Assembly: GCA_933228895.1 (NCBI GenBank)
Contig: OW121855.1
Coordinates: forward strand, 48,126,698-48,190,697
Source: Platycnemis pennipes
Lineage: Eukaryota; Arthropoda; Insecta; Odonata; Platycnemididae
Reading direction: 5' to 3'
Length of the DNA: 64,000 nt
Shown here: one piece after another, positions 10,001 to 19,259 of the stretch
How the letters are laid out: each line of letters starts with the position of its first letter
Position numbering within the stretch: position 1 is the first letter of the stretch
Position numbers and translations under genes: made by a program
The notes under the pieces: generated by a model
The model's input: only the letters and a program-made list of their open reading frames with translations
Told to the model about the DNA's origin: nothing
Databases searched by the model: none

Positions 10001-13000
10001 TCTCTCCATCAGTGACAATGGCTACAGGAACTGTGGAGCTGGTAGTAAGTGATCCAGCTGCACTCACTCGTCCCATGCCACCTACATCCTATAGAAATAA
10101 TGTGCACATGTTAAATTCTTATATTAGCAGTGATCGATACACACAATTTTATGAGAGAAATTCAAAGTGACACAACACTTTTCAGTCACTCACTCTTTTG
10201 TTTTCATTATATGATGTTCATTACAAAAACAAATGTTTAATCATCTTCAATATTTATACATGGAAAGTTGATACAATACAATGAAAAACTAAATGTCATA
10301 CACATAAATGAAATGAAAATGCATAAGAATATGAATATGAATGTTGCAAAAAATTTGTAAAGTAAATGATTAAACTTTTTGAGTAGAAAATTTTTTCTGT
10401 TATAAAACTTACTTTAATCTATGTTCTAAGAGTGAGCCCCAATATTTTATGCCTAGGTAGATAACAGTTTTTCCACAAAAGGGTATTATATATGCTACAA
10501 TGTTGAAGGCATTTATAAATGCCTATAGGCACATTTCTTCGGTTATATGTAATGACGTGCCCAAAAATATGCAAATAAACATTTTAGGTGTTTTTAAACA
10601 TGTGAGGATACAATAATATATGCGTATACAGGGTAACATTAATATTTTATCCTGCATGAAGTAAGTTCTATATGATTACACTGGTTATGGACTTTTTGTA
10701 TTGTAACAGCTAACTTCTGAATTCCCAAGTTATAACTCAGGAATTATGTACTATATTGACAGTATACTGTCAATATAGTACATAATTGGATGTGCCTCCT
10801 CAAAAAATGATATCATAATTTGCCACTTAAATATTTTCCACTGCACAGAGTAAAAGCTGTATCTCTTGAACTGGAGTGATTCATTATTCTTAATGCAAAG
10901 ACAGTTTTACTTAATTTTTTACATAATTGAGTCTATATGGTTATCCCAACACAATTAGCAGTTTTGAATGAGCATTAATGATGACTATAAATGGGTTTGG
11001 ATGATGGTCAGAAAAATAAGAGCACATTGTTTTTTTTTGTTTTACATAGGTAGGTATCTGAAATTATAATACTGGAAAATCAGGCTTTCTAATTTGTTAT
11101 ATTCCCTCAGGTGTATACTTTTCTTCAGGGATGAAAATTTACTAAATAAATTCCTCACATTAAATGAGCCCTCACAGTAAATGAGCTCATCATTTCATGC
11201 ACTCAAATACATCCAATGTAACAGAAGAAAAATATTTGAGAAAATTAAACTGTGAGGCTTAATCCAACAGCATGGATAATTAACCTTTTGAAATGCTATC
11301 TGCACAGGATAAGGTTTTTTTGAATAGTGAATGATATTATGGCTTTATATTTGAAGCACTCTTACCTCAATTGTGACTTCCGTCTGCAGTTTGTATCCGT
11401 AGTTGCTTGTATGCATGCACAGACAAGGAAGTAAAGTACATTTAAATAACAATTTAAAACTTTAATGAGTTTCACTTAAAAGGGGAAGGCATTATTGGTA
11501 GTATTGAAGTCCTCCAGCTCTGAGATTGTTTCTGCAACAAGAGCTCTTGTTATTATATTTCCGAATGAAGATTTTCCATTGCATTTTCCAGTAATTTACT
11601 GTGATAGGTATAATTTACATTTTAAATTAGAGTAGGCTCTTGAAATGAGATCTGTATGACTTGCATTCTTGGTAAGAAAAGCATTCATTTTACACCTGTT
11701 ATTTCTTACCAAGAAACCCTATTACACAGGCATTTCAATGGAAAATTCTCATTGGTACTCAATGTCTACATTAGTCTTACCAGATGAGATGATGAAATAA
11801 ATGCATCAATTCTACCAGGTGTTCTAGGTATTGTAGCAATACTAGCTCTCCTTCTTGATCCCTGCGATAATAATAAGGGGAAAAATTGATTAGTGCTTCA
11901 AATTAATTTCTATTAGGAATAAATAAATAATTTGAAATTCCCACTCATGCAGGAGTCAATTGGGTAATTAAAAAAATAACTAAAAATTAATTAACAAACT
12001 AATTAACAAAAAATTAATTCTGAGTAACAGTTTTTAAAAATTGTGATTAAAAATATAGGCCCAAATATTTGAATTTTAATTTTTTTTAAACACAAAACTT
12101 TCGTGAACAAAAATGTGAAATTAGAAATTAGAGTACCTATATAAAATCAGAAATAATACATTTAAATCAAAAAGTCATTAGATAGGATAAAATTTGCATA
12201 CAGTATTGTGATAAATACATACTTATCACAATAATAACACAAAAGAATATATGAACCTTATACATATCTCACAAATTTTTACTTTAATTAGATATTTTCA
12301 GGAAGTTTATTGGTTCAAAGAACACGAACTGGCCAAGAAAACTTTAGTGGCGTTAAATTGCACAATAGTAAGATATTCCACAGAGAAAAAATCATTCGCT
12401 TTGACCGGGACTCGAACCCGGAGTTCCAGAAATCAGGGGGTCCGGGTTCGAGTACTGGTTTAAAGGCAATGCATAAGGAGCCAGGGATTAGTATGGCAGG
12501 AATTTTTGTTGGGAATCAGAGAGGGAGTGATATGATGGAGTTTTGAGTGAAAAGAAAGAAATAGATTGAAAACATGAAGTGAAGTATTTCCTCTGTGAAA
12601 GGCAAATAGAAGACTGCAACAACTAAAAATGTAAGAGACTTGGTGGGCATATAAAGTCTAAATAATATTTAAAAAATAGCTTCTCATAGCTAAAGATCAT
12701 TGAAATAAGATTGGTGGAATCAACTTGATGACTTATTAAATGCTACAAAGGGCTAGAGTAGGTAAGTAGTTGTTCATGGAAATAATGAAATTCCGAAAGG
12801 CACACAACAAATATTATTTCTAAAACTTCAATTTCTCTGTGCATATCATCCTGCCAAAAATATTCCTAGAAGTCCTAGAAGATAAAAAGTGTCATGATAT
12901 AATGCCATAGAGTAATTATAACATTGAAAAAAGTCACATACTTTTTCTATTTTTTTGGTTACGGCCAAGAACTGACAGCCAGTAACGTATTTCTTGAATT

Positions 13001-16000
13001 TTCTAAATTCTACACAAAGGATGCAGTTAAAATGTAAAAGAATAAATAAGCCATTGCTCCAGAATATTTATCCTATAAAGCAATGGCTGCAATATTTGTA
13101 TGTTGGGCATTCAATGAAAATTTACCATTAATGAAGAGAGATTATTTTCCCCAAATAAAAATCTTCACTCAAAGCCAAATCTTCCATGTGCATGCAACTT
13201 ATTGAGGCAGTTTTTTTTATTAAGCACCATTAAAATCAATGATTTACAGAAAAACAACAAAAAAAACTCCAACTACATTTTTTTATTGGCATGTAATGTT
13301 AGGTCAGCTAAGCTAGCATTATGAACTAACATTCACAGTTCCTGAAGCACAAACCTTTATGGTTTCAGCTTCAAGAACTGTGCATGGATATAAGTCTAGT
13401 TACCAGCAAATATTCCAACATAAAGCTTACCATTTTATTAGCACCAACTAGAGACTGCAAGGAGCGGTACCTGGCAGTTCGCTGGCTAGTTCTTCCCTCT
13501 TCACTGGCCTCTACTCCACACTCTAATACGATATTATTCTCAAGAAGAATACGCCTGAATAAAGGTGAAAAGAGCAATATAAGAATTAGCACTCTCTTTA
13601 ACAAAACAGTTGTCATTAAATACCCATGTGTCGGTAGTGAATACCCTTCCTCCTGTTCACTTACTTGGTATCCTCAAGCTCACCATGGTCCTTTTCATGA
13701 AGCCTTTTCAGGTTTTCCACATGAAGGAGCATGACCTCTATTGCTGTTGACACCCTGCTTTCTTGCTGCACAGCACCATACATCTGCCATCAACCACAAT
13801 AAAGAAGTTACTAAGTAATGTAACGTTAGTACAATATCCATCATGTTATGCAAATGTTCAAAAATAATACCCATGTGAAGTGGTTTAATGATAGGAGATA
13901 ATTTTGTTGACCTACGATGATAATTATGCACTTAATATTGTGCACCTATCCTGACAATAAATCACAGATAAGTTCCAAGTTATTAATTTTCTGTTTATTT
14001 TCAAAGATTATAGGCCAAACTACACTTGTGCTTTCCATTAAGAAGAGACTCAAGACCCAATCCTGTTTAAAAGTTTACCCCTTTTCCTGGCTATTTCCCT
14101 CATTAATGCATGAGAATAGTTATGTTCCAATGGGAACAAGGAAACCCTTATAATCTAGGGGTAACCTATTTGTTCCAGAGGGAGTCTCTATGTTCTTAGA
14201 GTATCACTTTCACAGGTAACATATATTAACTCTCTTAGTGCCAGGTGCTGGCTTTTGCTTCTGGGGTGATAAGTGCCATGAACCAATCTATCCGCTCTTG
14301 CAAAGAACAACAATAAAATGATTATAATTACATATTTACAAATGAAATTTTTTCTGACATTTAATGTAAACAATTTTAATTACAATTGATAATTACTTGT
14401 CTGTAAATTACAAGAAATTTGCAATTAATATCTACATAATTCAATTTTTCAGAGCAATTTCTTTACTGACATGTTATATTCATGCTAAAATGTCTTTGGC
14501 GCCTCTCACCAGGATATGTAAAATTTGATGGCACTAAGAGGGTTAATTTTCCATGGAGAACCTCATTTGAGCAGTTTCCTCCTGGAACAATTCCCCTTCC
14601 AAAACCCCTCCATTCCCAAGGGGAAACTTCCAACGAGAGCAGAAGTCCAAAATTGAGTTGGAGAAAAAAAATAGAATGAAAAGTTTGATTAAAATATCCT
14701 TAAACATACCATGAAGCACAACTGTCTGAAGATGATAGTTGTCTGGGGAAAGTGAGAATGGAAGATCATGAATGAGGGATACAGAATAATTAAGGAAGGT
14801 TGTCAAAGAAATGTGTTAACATGAACTAGTTAGCAGATTGGAAAATTGATTGGAGAGTACATTACCCATTCTTAAGCCCTGGTTACATGATACATTAACA
14901 CATACAAGCTAATGTGTAAATTAGGGATGGGTCGGTTCCACTTTTTTTCGGTTCCGGTTCCAGTTCGGTTCTTAACTTCGGTTCTTGGTTCCGATTCTCG
15001 GTTCCGGTTCTTAATTTACCACTTACTTTGCATTGCTTAGTGGTAAGATAAGATAATCAATAATCATTTTCAGACACATACTGCTTGAAAAAGAATACCT
15101 ACTTCATTATATTTTTGTGTTATATATACTATTTATGATATATGAGGACTCACACCTCCAAAGTAGGTGGACGTAACATATACCTATCAATCAGAATATC
15201 CTTATTACAGCAATATTTCATCACTTTATAGAATTGAATGTAATAAAATAAATCATATAGTCATTTAAAAGTCTGAATTAGAATAATTCGCGGCACCTTT
15301 GAAGCATCTAAGTACACTATTTCACCAGGTTTTAATGTGAAGCCTCCACTTTCACAGTGTGAGCAGGTTTCAAACTGGTTTTCGCGCCAATTAGTTCGGT
15401 ACCAATTATTTTTGGCCTCGGTTTCAGTTCCGGTTCTAAGCTCAAGAACCGGTGGAACCGAGAACCGAAGAACCGAACCGACCCATCCCTAGTGTAAATG
15501 GATGAACGCAAAAATCTACCAAAAATTCACCGTGTAACCACATCAACATGTACGAATGCATGAATAGAAAATAGAACCTGTTCTAATTTGGTTCATGCAT
15601 TCATACAAGTTGCATTCATGTTCAAGAGGCAAACGTGCAAATGTACATTAAACCATTCACTCAAATGTACATGAACCTGTACATGTTAATGCATCATGTT
15701 ACAGGGCTTTAGACTTTGTGAGTAGTCATGCTAGCATTTAACATTGCACTTCTACTCTTTTAAACCTTTTTTCAATCACCCTTATATAAAAATTCTATTC
15801 TTTTTCCTGTCTTTATGATTTCTTGTTCTCCTCACCATTGAACCTATTTCCTTTCTCCCAACTCCCATCTTAATTATCTTCACCATTTCCATCTATCATT
15901 TATTAAAGTGCAATGTGAGGACATACACCAGGTTAATTGAAGAAAAAAATTCCTTACCTCAGCATGGCTTGAAACCCTTTGAGCTGAATGCTGGAGCACA

Positions 16001-19000
16001 TCAACTTGGTGACGAATTTTTGCCAATAGCTCTGTTGTTTCCATATCTGTGCACAGGTGATTAAGGCACTACAATTTGAAAAAGAATAGTATGTTTTAAA
16101 GAGTGAAGCAAATACATGTGGGACATTTTTTTCAGCTTGATTTATTTTGTTTTAGTGACACAAATCCTCAGTAGTTTTTAAACTTATTAATATTTTCTTG
16201 TAAGCAATTGCTGTCATTTATAGTACATCAAAATATATTAGAACTAAAGGTACGGTGGGATATCATGATAATGCATGACTATCAACCGCAACCATTCTGA
16301 AATCGAAGTTGTGGATCGTAGGATACCTGTGACCTGAATAGAATTTTCTGAGAATCATTTCTTTTGGTAAGATTATTGAGATTAAATCATGGAGTGGATG
16401 AGGTATGATTGATTCGGTGGAATTAAGCACATTCAATAAGAACACACATCTATACAGCTCAAGGTTTCATTCAGTAGGTACTGCCTGAAACAGTAACAAA
16501 AAACAAAAGCGACAACAAAAGTGAGCTCAACCAAAAACGAGTTAGGACAAAACAAATGAATGACCAAGATTACTTTTTTCAGTTGACAACATTGAATTTC
16601 AACAATCATGAGGGGAGGAAAAAGAATTGCACCCATTAAAGGCACGTGGGCGTATAATACAGTCGGCTCACATTGGAGCTTTCAAGTCTGTGCCCAATAA
16701 CAGGCGCTTCAGACCGGCAGGAAAGGTATAAGGATGGGAATGGAAGGGAAAGGAAGACGAGCGGAGAGAAACCTGGCGTCGGCATTGGCCTGTTCTTAAG
16801 GATAGGCGCCAAGGGGACACCGGCTTAACGTCCCATCCGACGGGCAGATTATTTCACCCGAATGCTCTCCTCGAAACACTCAACTAGGGGCCGATTTATC
16901 AATAAAAAATATCCTACATTGCCGGGGTCCGAACTTGGACCCATCGGATGAGAGCCCAGTACTCTTACCACTACACCAACCCGCCCTCCGTAGTCACTAA
17001 GAGTAAGGGCGACGAATCACGGTAACACACAGGAGGAGGCGAACACGGACGAGTGCAGACGGCACGGGCGGTTAAGCGTCGATCGAGTTTTACGACCGCC
17101 TGCTGGTCTCTATCCATTTGTGGTTTTCAAGTTTGTAGCCGCACCAGCGGCATCGGAAGTGGGGGGCAGGAGGGGCTGAAGGCCCCCTCCCAGAATTTGC
17201 CCCGGGCCCTTGAGAAATGAGTAGTCTTCATTAATAAAAATTAAATTTCACTTGTTTCCAGCTTCCTTTTTACCTTCTGAATAATATTCTCACGCCTTCG
17301 TATGCTCTTTTAGCGAAATTCTAGTCCCTACTAGGGACTAGGGACTCCCTACCACCTTGCATCCGCAAAAAAATGCGGGTCCTTTTCTTAGTCGCCGGGC
17401 CCTTTTCTTAGTAGTTATCAAGGTTAGCCCCCCCCCAGCGAAAATAGTTCCGACGCCCCTGAGCCGCACTTATACGCGCTTCAGACCGGGAAGAAAGGTA
17501 CAAGGACGGGAATACAGGTCTATAGGTATGGAGAGTCCCCATACCCTGATGAAATTTCTCACCACTGCGAGGGACCTCTCTAAATTCTATAATTGAAGAC
17601 ATCAACCACCAATAATCAAACCAGCCTTCAAGACGAAGGTTGTTTTTCTTTAAATACGTAGATGATAGGATGAAAATATGACGAATATAACAAAGCCATT
17701 TTTCGTACGAATCGGAAAAATATTTACCAAGCAATCCATTTCGTCATCTCAAAAATTTATCTCGCAAACAGGATTATAAGGATTTTTCGAGTCTGGAGAT
17801 AAGGATACGGAGCCGACAACATGATGGATTCATGGCCAATTTAGGCCTTGGGTTTCAGAGGGAAGCTCTGTTGAATTGTGTGCATCACAATAGGGTCAAC
17901 AATTAATGATGCCATCTCAGAAAATATCCGTCGATTGTAAACAACATTAAAAATGGGATCGGAAAACGTAGAATACATATTTTTAAAGTTTAATACATGA
18001 CAACGCTACACTTTTCTACTCAAGTATTAATTTTGAATTTGTCATTAGTTATTCTGTTCGGTTGCGTAATTCTAATGAAATAAAATGTTTTCAAGTTATC
18101 AGATACGGTAGCTGCGGAGGTTAGCAAAACGAAAGTACTAGTTACAGCCTGTTTTCTCCCAGGATGATTTCAGATAAGAAATGGTATAGCAATAGAATTA
18201 GATGATGGCTCTCCTGTGAGAAAAGCTAGTGTACGGAAGGTCCCAATAATCGCGGCCTAGTAGTAATTCGGCAAAGTTTTGACAGACGTTTATATGATAA
18301 AAGAGTAATGACACCGAGGAGGAAATTACCTACTTTCTCTAACAGAGGGAATGCAGGTGTACTGATTAGGAGCAGAATTCTTTCAAATTCAAAACTCACA
18401 TCTTGCATTAAGAATATACTACTCGTTCAATTAAAGCAGGGGCGGATTAAGACCCTCAGAGTCCCATAGCACTAATAAGAAGCCTTACAGGCCCTAAGTA
18501 CTAATAAGGCTTCGGTGTCCCCATAAATATGCAGTTAAAAATATAAACATTAAGAAAGTATAAAATAAAATGCTAGTTTTCGAAAAAAAAACTTCACTGA
18601 AAGATGGAAAATAATGTTTTTTTATTCACCCACTTTATTATAATTAAAAAGTGTTCAACTTCTATATTCTGCGGTGCCTCCTTCTTTTGATGCCCTAAGC
18701 ACGTGGTTTGATTTATGCAAAATTTGCTATCGAGTCCTGAATTAAAGGCATTTTAAAAACTCTGTTAATCATCGCACAAACATTATGTTTACCAATGCCA
18801 CTAGACCAAAATAAAAAAATAACTGAAAATCTAGATAACTTTTTTTTTCCATTTGAGCCTTAAGGCTCCAATTGGAATAATAATAAAACCGCACAGTAAT
18901 TTATTTGGAAAAGAGAAATGGTTCGCAGAGGGATATCTAGTAAAGCATTTTCCACTAGTCGACAAGGCCGAAAATTACTATTATCTGTAACCAGAGTAAG

Positions 19001-19259
19001 TGATACTTTACGTTTAACGTTGATTTCAGCTGCTTTATCTCTGACAGGACGTTCTTTTCTGCCAAATCTCGTTGCCGCTGCTGCAGCTCGAGGCGGCTGC
19101 ACAACGTTATCCTGTCCGTTTTGAATGCCAGGGAGAGGCTGGTGAATTTGTTCTGTAGGCGTGAAAACTCCACATTAGCGGTGATAGCAGAGTACACCAA
19201 GGACATTATCAATACACTATAAAACACTCACCTCAATATCCTGTTCGGACAGCGTTTCG
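6854..19259 (-). CDS. IRAG1: IRAG (MRVI1/LRMP)-family coiled-coil protein gene, ten exons placed, partial at both ends
   Basis: Overview of the spliced gene. Ten exons with GT-AG borders are listed separately; together they encode about 359 residues. The start LSEQDIENKFTSLSLAFKTD and the later blocks VSSHAEMYGAVQQES and RRRASIATIPR match, in the same order, what I recall of vertebrate MRVI1/IRAG1 and LRMP/IRAG2. In vertebrates those proteins sit in the ER membrane by a C-terminal anchor, bind the IP3 receptor and, for IRAG1, mediate cGMP-kinase control of calcium release. Phases agree at every junction except 19012/16046, where a missing small exon (length 3n+1) is expected. No start codon, stop codon or membrane anchor was found in the window, so the gene is truncated by view or by unrecognised exons. 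Function in this organism is inferred from family only. Confidence 0.8.
7373..7655. mobile_element. hAT-type MITE (283 bp), 8-bp TSD CCTATGAT
   Basis: Ends CAGTGGCGTAGCCAGG and, inverted, CATGGGAGTAGCCACG. An exact 8-bp direct repeat CCTATGAT flanks both sides (7365-7372 and 7656-7663). Subterminal G-runs (12-18 Gs) are typical of the widespread GGCGTAGCCAGG elements. An 8-bp duplication and CAG start fit the hAT superfamily. It lies in the intron between exons 9 and 10 of the IRAG-like gene. Confidence 0.85.
7841..8640 (-). mobile_element. Truncated inverted relative of the CCCACACAGCAC element
   Basis: Begins with CCCACACAGCACAAAGG. Its inner part (8272-8639) is the reverse complement of 5776-6130. 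The subterminal 430 bp differ from the first copy and are rich in TGCATAAT/ATTATGCAC motifs. The far end is lost near CTACTTACATCTCAC. No TA duplication could be established, because the dinucleotide before CCCAC is AA. Confidence 0.65.
9378..9581 (-). CDS. IRAG1: IRAG-like gene, exon 9 (acidic Pro/Ser-rich)
   Basis: A 204-bp exon: one base, 67 codons, two bases. The acceptor is ctcccagattttaag and the donor CCAG|GTAAGGA. The frame opens with the split Ser codon and reads YGNCLPLESPEKPSWSVTPP, then a GEEEDE acidic run and several PG/Ser turns, ending SNDDS-R. Using the nearer upstream AG (cctcccag) would bring a stop in frame, so the ttaag acceptor is chosen. The sequence looks like a disordered acidic linker; no domain recognised. 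Confidence 0.8.
9988..10088 (-). CDS. IRAG1: IRAG-like gene, exon 8
   Basis: A 101-bp exon: 33 codons plus two bases, with acceptor ttatttctatag and donor AG|GTGAGTT. It encodes DVGGMGRVSAAGSLTTSST and VPVAIVTDGENERR plus a split Arg/Ser codon. The composition is Ser/Thr/Gly-rich and probably disordered. Conservation was not recognised here; assignment rests on phase continuity with the neighbours. Confidence 0.78.
10742..10787. repeat. Perfect 46-bp palindrome
   Basis: AATTATGTACTATATTGACA plus GTA is followed at once by its exact reverse complement, centred between 10764 and 10765 with no loop. It lies in the intron between exons 7 and 8 of the IRAG-like gene. It has no resemblance to the other hairpins in the window. 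Confidence 0.9.
11366..11383 (-). CDS. IRAG1: IRAG-like gene, candidate 18-bp microexon
   Basis: A strong donor (ATTGAG|GTAAGAGTG) ends a short in-frame block TEVTIE. The nearest phase-compatible acceptor (aaactgcag) gives an 18-bp exon in phase 0 between exons 6 and 8. The same frame stays open upstream (NYGYKLQ), so the acceptor could lie farther up, but the AG there (atacaag) breaks the phase. The exon's existence is fairly likely; its 5' border is uncertain. Confidence 0.55.
11781..11861 (-). CDS. IRAG1: IRAG-like gene, exon 6 (basic RRRxS motif)
   Basis: An 81-bp exon, 27 codons, phase 0 at both ends, with acceptor ttattattatcgcag and donor CTG|GTAAGAC. It encodes GSRRRASIATIPRTPG and RIDAFISSSHL. 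The RRRASIATIPR stretch resembles the RRRVSVAVVPKF-like block of MRVI1 and contains an RRxS basophilic-kinase consensus, a plausible PKA/PKG site. Regulation by phosphorylation is inference. Confidence 0.82.
12345..12470. repeat. tRNA-arm fold-back repeat (copy A)
   Basis: GACCGGGACTCGAACCCGG (an antisense tRNA T-arm/B box) is followed 21 bases later by GGTCCGGGTTCGAGTACTGG on the sense strand, making an inverted pair. The left flank (GCACAATAG..A.ATTCCAC...GAAAAAATC) matches the left flank of the related element at 41523, so the two are one family. It is not a functional tRNA: no acceptor or anticodon stem is complete. Confidence 0.75.
13431..13554 (-). CDS. IRAG1: IRAG-like gene, exon 5
   Basis: A 124-bp exon: one base plus 41 codons. 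The acceptor is cctttattcag and the donor ATG|GTAAGCTT. It encodes RILLENNIVLECGVEASEEG followed by RTSQRTARYRSLQSLVGANK and M. It takes the protein out of the coiled coil into an Arg/Ser-rich linker, as in vertebrate relatives, where basic SR-rich sequence precedes the RRR-S motif. Phase joins cleanly on both sides. A plus-strand frame over the same bases is a shadow. Confidence 0.85.
13665..13783 (-). CDS. IRAG1: IRAG-like gene, coiled-coil exon 4
   Basis: A 119-bp exon: 39 codons plus two bases. The acceptor is gttgatggcag and the donor AA|GTAAGTG. It encodes MYGAVQQESRVSTAIEVM then LLHVENLKRLHEKDHGELED. The QQE.R...A.EVM..HVENLKR..EKDH.EL pattern fits the second half of the IRAG/LRMP coiled coil as recalled. 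The last two bases (AA) join the G of the next exon to give Lys. Confidence 0.87.
14875..15708. mobile_element. PIF/Harbinger-type MITE, interrupted, 3-bp TSD TTA
   Basis: Left end AGCCCTGGTTACATGATACA and right end inverted AGCCCTGTAACATGATGCAT, about 30 bp of terminal inverted repeat. TTA flanks both sides (14872-14874 and 15709-15711). A TWA duplication with AGCCCTGTxACA ends fits PIF/Harbinger. Removing the nested hAT MITE and its duplicated 8 bp leaves about 256 bp. It lies in the intron between exons 3 and 4 of the IRAG-like gene. Confidence 0.83.
14922..15491. mobile_element. hAT-type MITE (570 bp) nested in the Harbinger MITE, 8-bp TSD GTGTAAAT
   Basis: Both ends read TAGGGATGGGTCGGTTC inward. 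GTGTAAAT is duplicated exactly at 14914-14921 and 15492-15499. Subterminal arrays of GGTTC(C)GGTTC repeats occupy about 80 bp at each end. No coding capacity. Insertion into an older MITE gives a relative age order. Confidence 0.9.
15958..16046 (-). CDS. IRAG1: IRAG-like gene, coiled-coil exon 3
   Basis: An 89-bp exon with acceptor cctgtgcacag and donor GAG|GTAAGGA. The open frame begins with two bases of a split codon and then reads METTELLAKIRHQVDVLQ and HSAQRVSSHAE, predicted helical. It ends in phase 0 and continues as SSHAE-MYGAV, the joint expected from the family's RLSSRAEMVGAV-like stretch. Its start phase needs a preceding exon ending after one codon base, which the 19012-19152 exon does not provide. 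Confidence 0.82.
16690..16995 (-). mobile_element. tRNA-derived SINE (family 1), minus strand
   Basis: On the minus strand the head reads GGCGGGTTGGTGTAGTGGTA (A box), with a later GGTCCAAGTTCGGACCCC T-arm/B box, then a body with GGGACGTTAAGCCGGTGTCC and GCCGACGCCAGGTTTCTCTCC. The same head-body order occurs on the plus strand at 52787-53060. Pol III promoter boxes plus dispersed copies indicate a SINE. Confidence 0.8.
17145..17461. mobile_element. hAT-type MITE (317 bp), 8-bp TSD AGCCGCAC
   Basis: Ends CAGCGGCATCGGAA and inverted CAGGGGCGTCGGAA. AGCCGCAC repeats exactly at 17137-17144 and 17462-17469. It sits inside a SINE-like fragment: joined across the insertion, the flanks resemble 16680-16745. 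Internal GC-rich patches CCCCTCCC and GCCCCCCCCC are inversely placed. Confidence 0.88.
17462..17530 (-). repeat. SINE family 1 fragment, 3' part
   Basis: CGCTTCAGACCGGGAAGAAA and GGTACAAGGACGGGAATA repeat the tail of the SINE at 16706-16745 (CGCTTCAGACCGGCAGGAAA and so on) with few changes. Together with 17105-17136 it forms a second, interrupted copy. Confidence 0.7.
18437..18730. mobile_element. Decayed DNA-transposon remnant (CAGGGGCGGATTAAG end)
   Basis: Starts CAGGGGCGGATTAAGACC, a common hAT-like terminus. It contains paired GGCCCTAAG/AATAAGGC motifs and ends near GATGCCCTAAGCACGTG without a matching terminus. No TSD found. Between exon 2 and exon 3 of the IRAG-like gene. Confidence 0.45.
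19012..19152 (-). CDS. IRAG1: IRAG-like gene, exon with start of conserved coiled coil
   Basis: A 141-bp exon, exactly 47 codons, phase 0 at both ends. The acceptor is ttttcacgcctacag and the donor AAC|GTAAAGT. It encodes NKFTSLSLAFKTDRI then LCSRLELQQRQRDLAEKN and SEIKQLKSTLN, rich in heptad Leu/Lys/Glu as expected of a coiled coil. This is the most diagnostic block of the IRAG/LRMP family (FT.LSLAF.TD..TL..RL). A longer ATG frame reads through the donor but is not needed. The next placed exon does not match its phase, so one small exon is missing between them. Confidence 0.85.
19232..19259 (-). CDS. IRAG1: IRAG-like gene, 28-bp microexon
   Basis: On the minus strand a pyrimidine-rich acceptor (tattttattttcag) precedes, and a GTGAGT donor follows. 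The exon reads x-ETLSEQDIE, with the first base completing a codon begun upstream. Acidic LT/SEEE-type residues just before the coiled coil are characteristic of the IRAG/LRMP family as I remember it. It ends in phase 0 and joins the next exon as QDIE-NKFTSL. The upstream exon, which must end with two bases of a codon, was not found. Confidence 0.75.

Noticed and set aside
12400..12470. Functional tRNA gene
   Set aside because: Only the T-arm is intact; acceptor and anticodon stems are missing and the arm is inverted-repeated.
16920..16995. Functional tRNA on the minus strand
   Set aside because: A and B boxes are present but the acceptor ends pair poorly and a SINE body follows, shared with 52787-53060.
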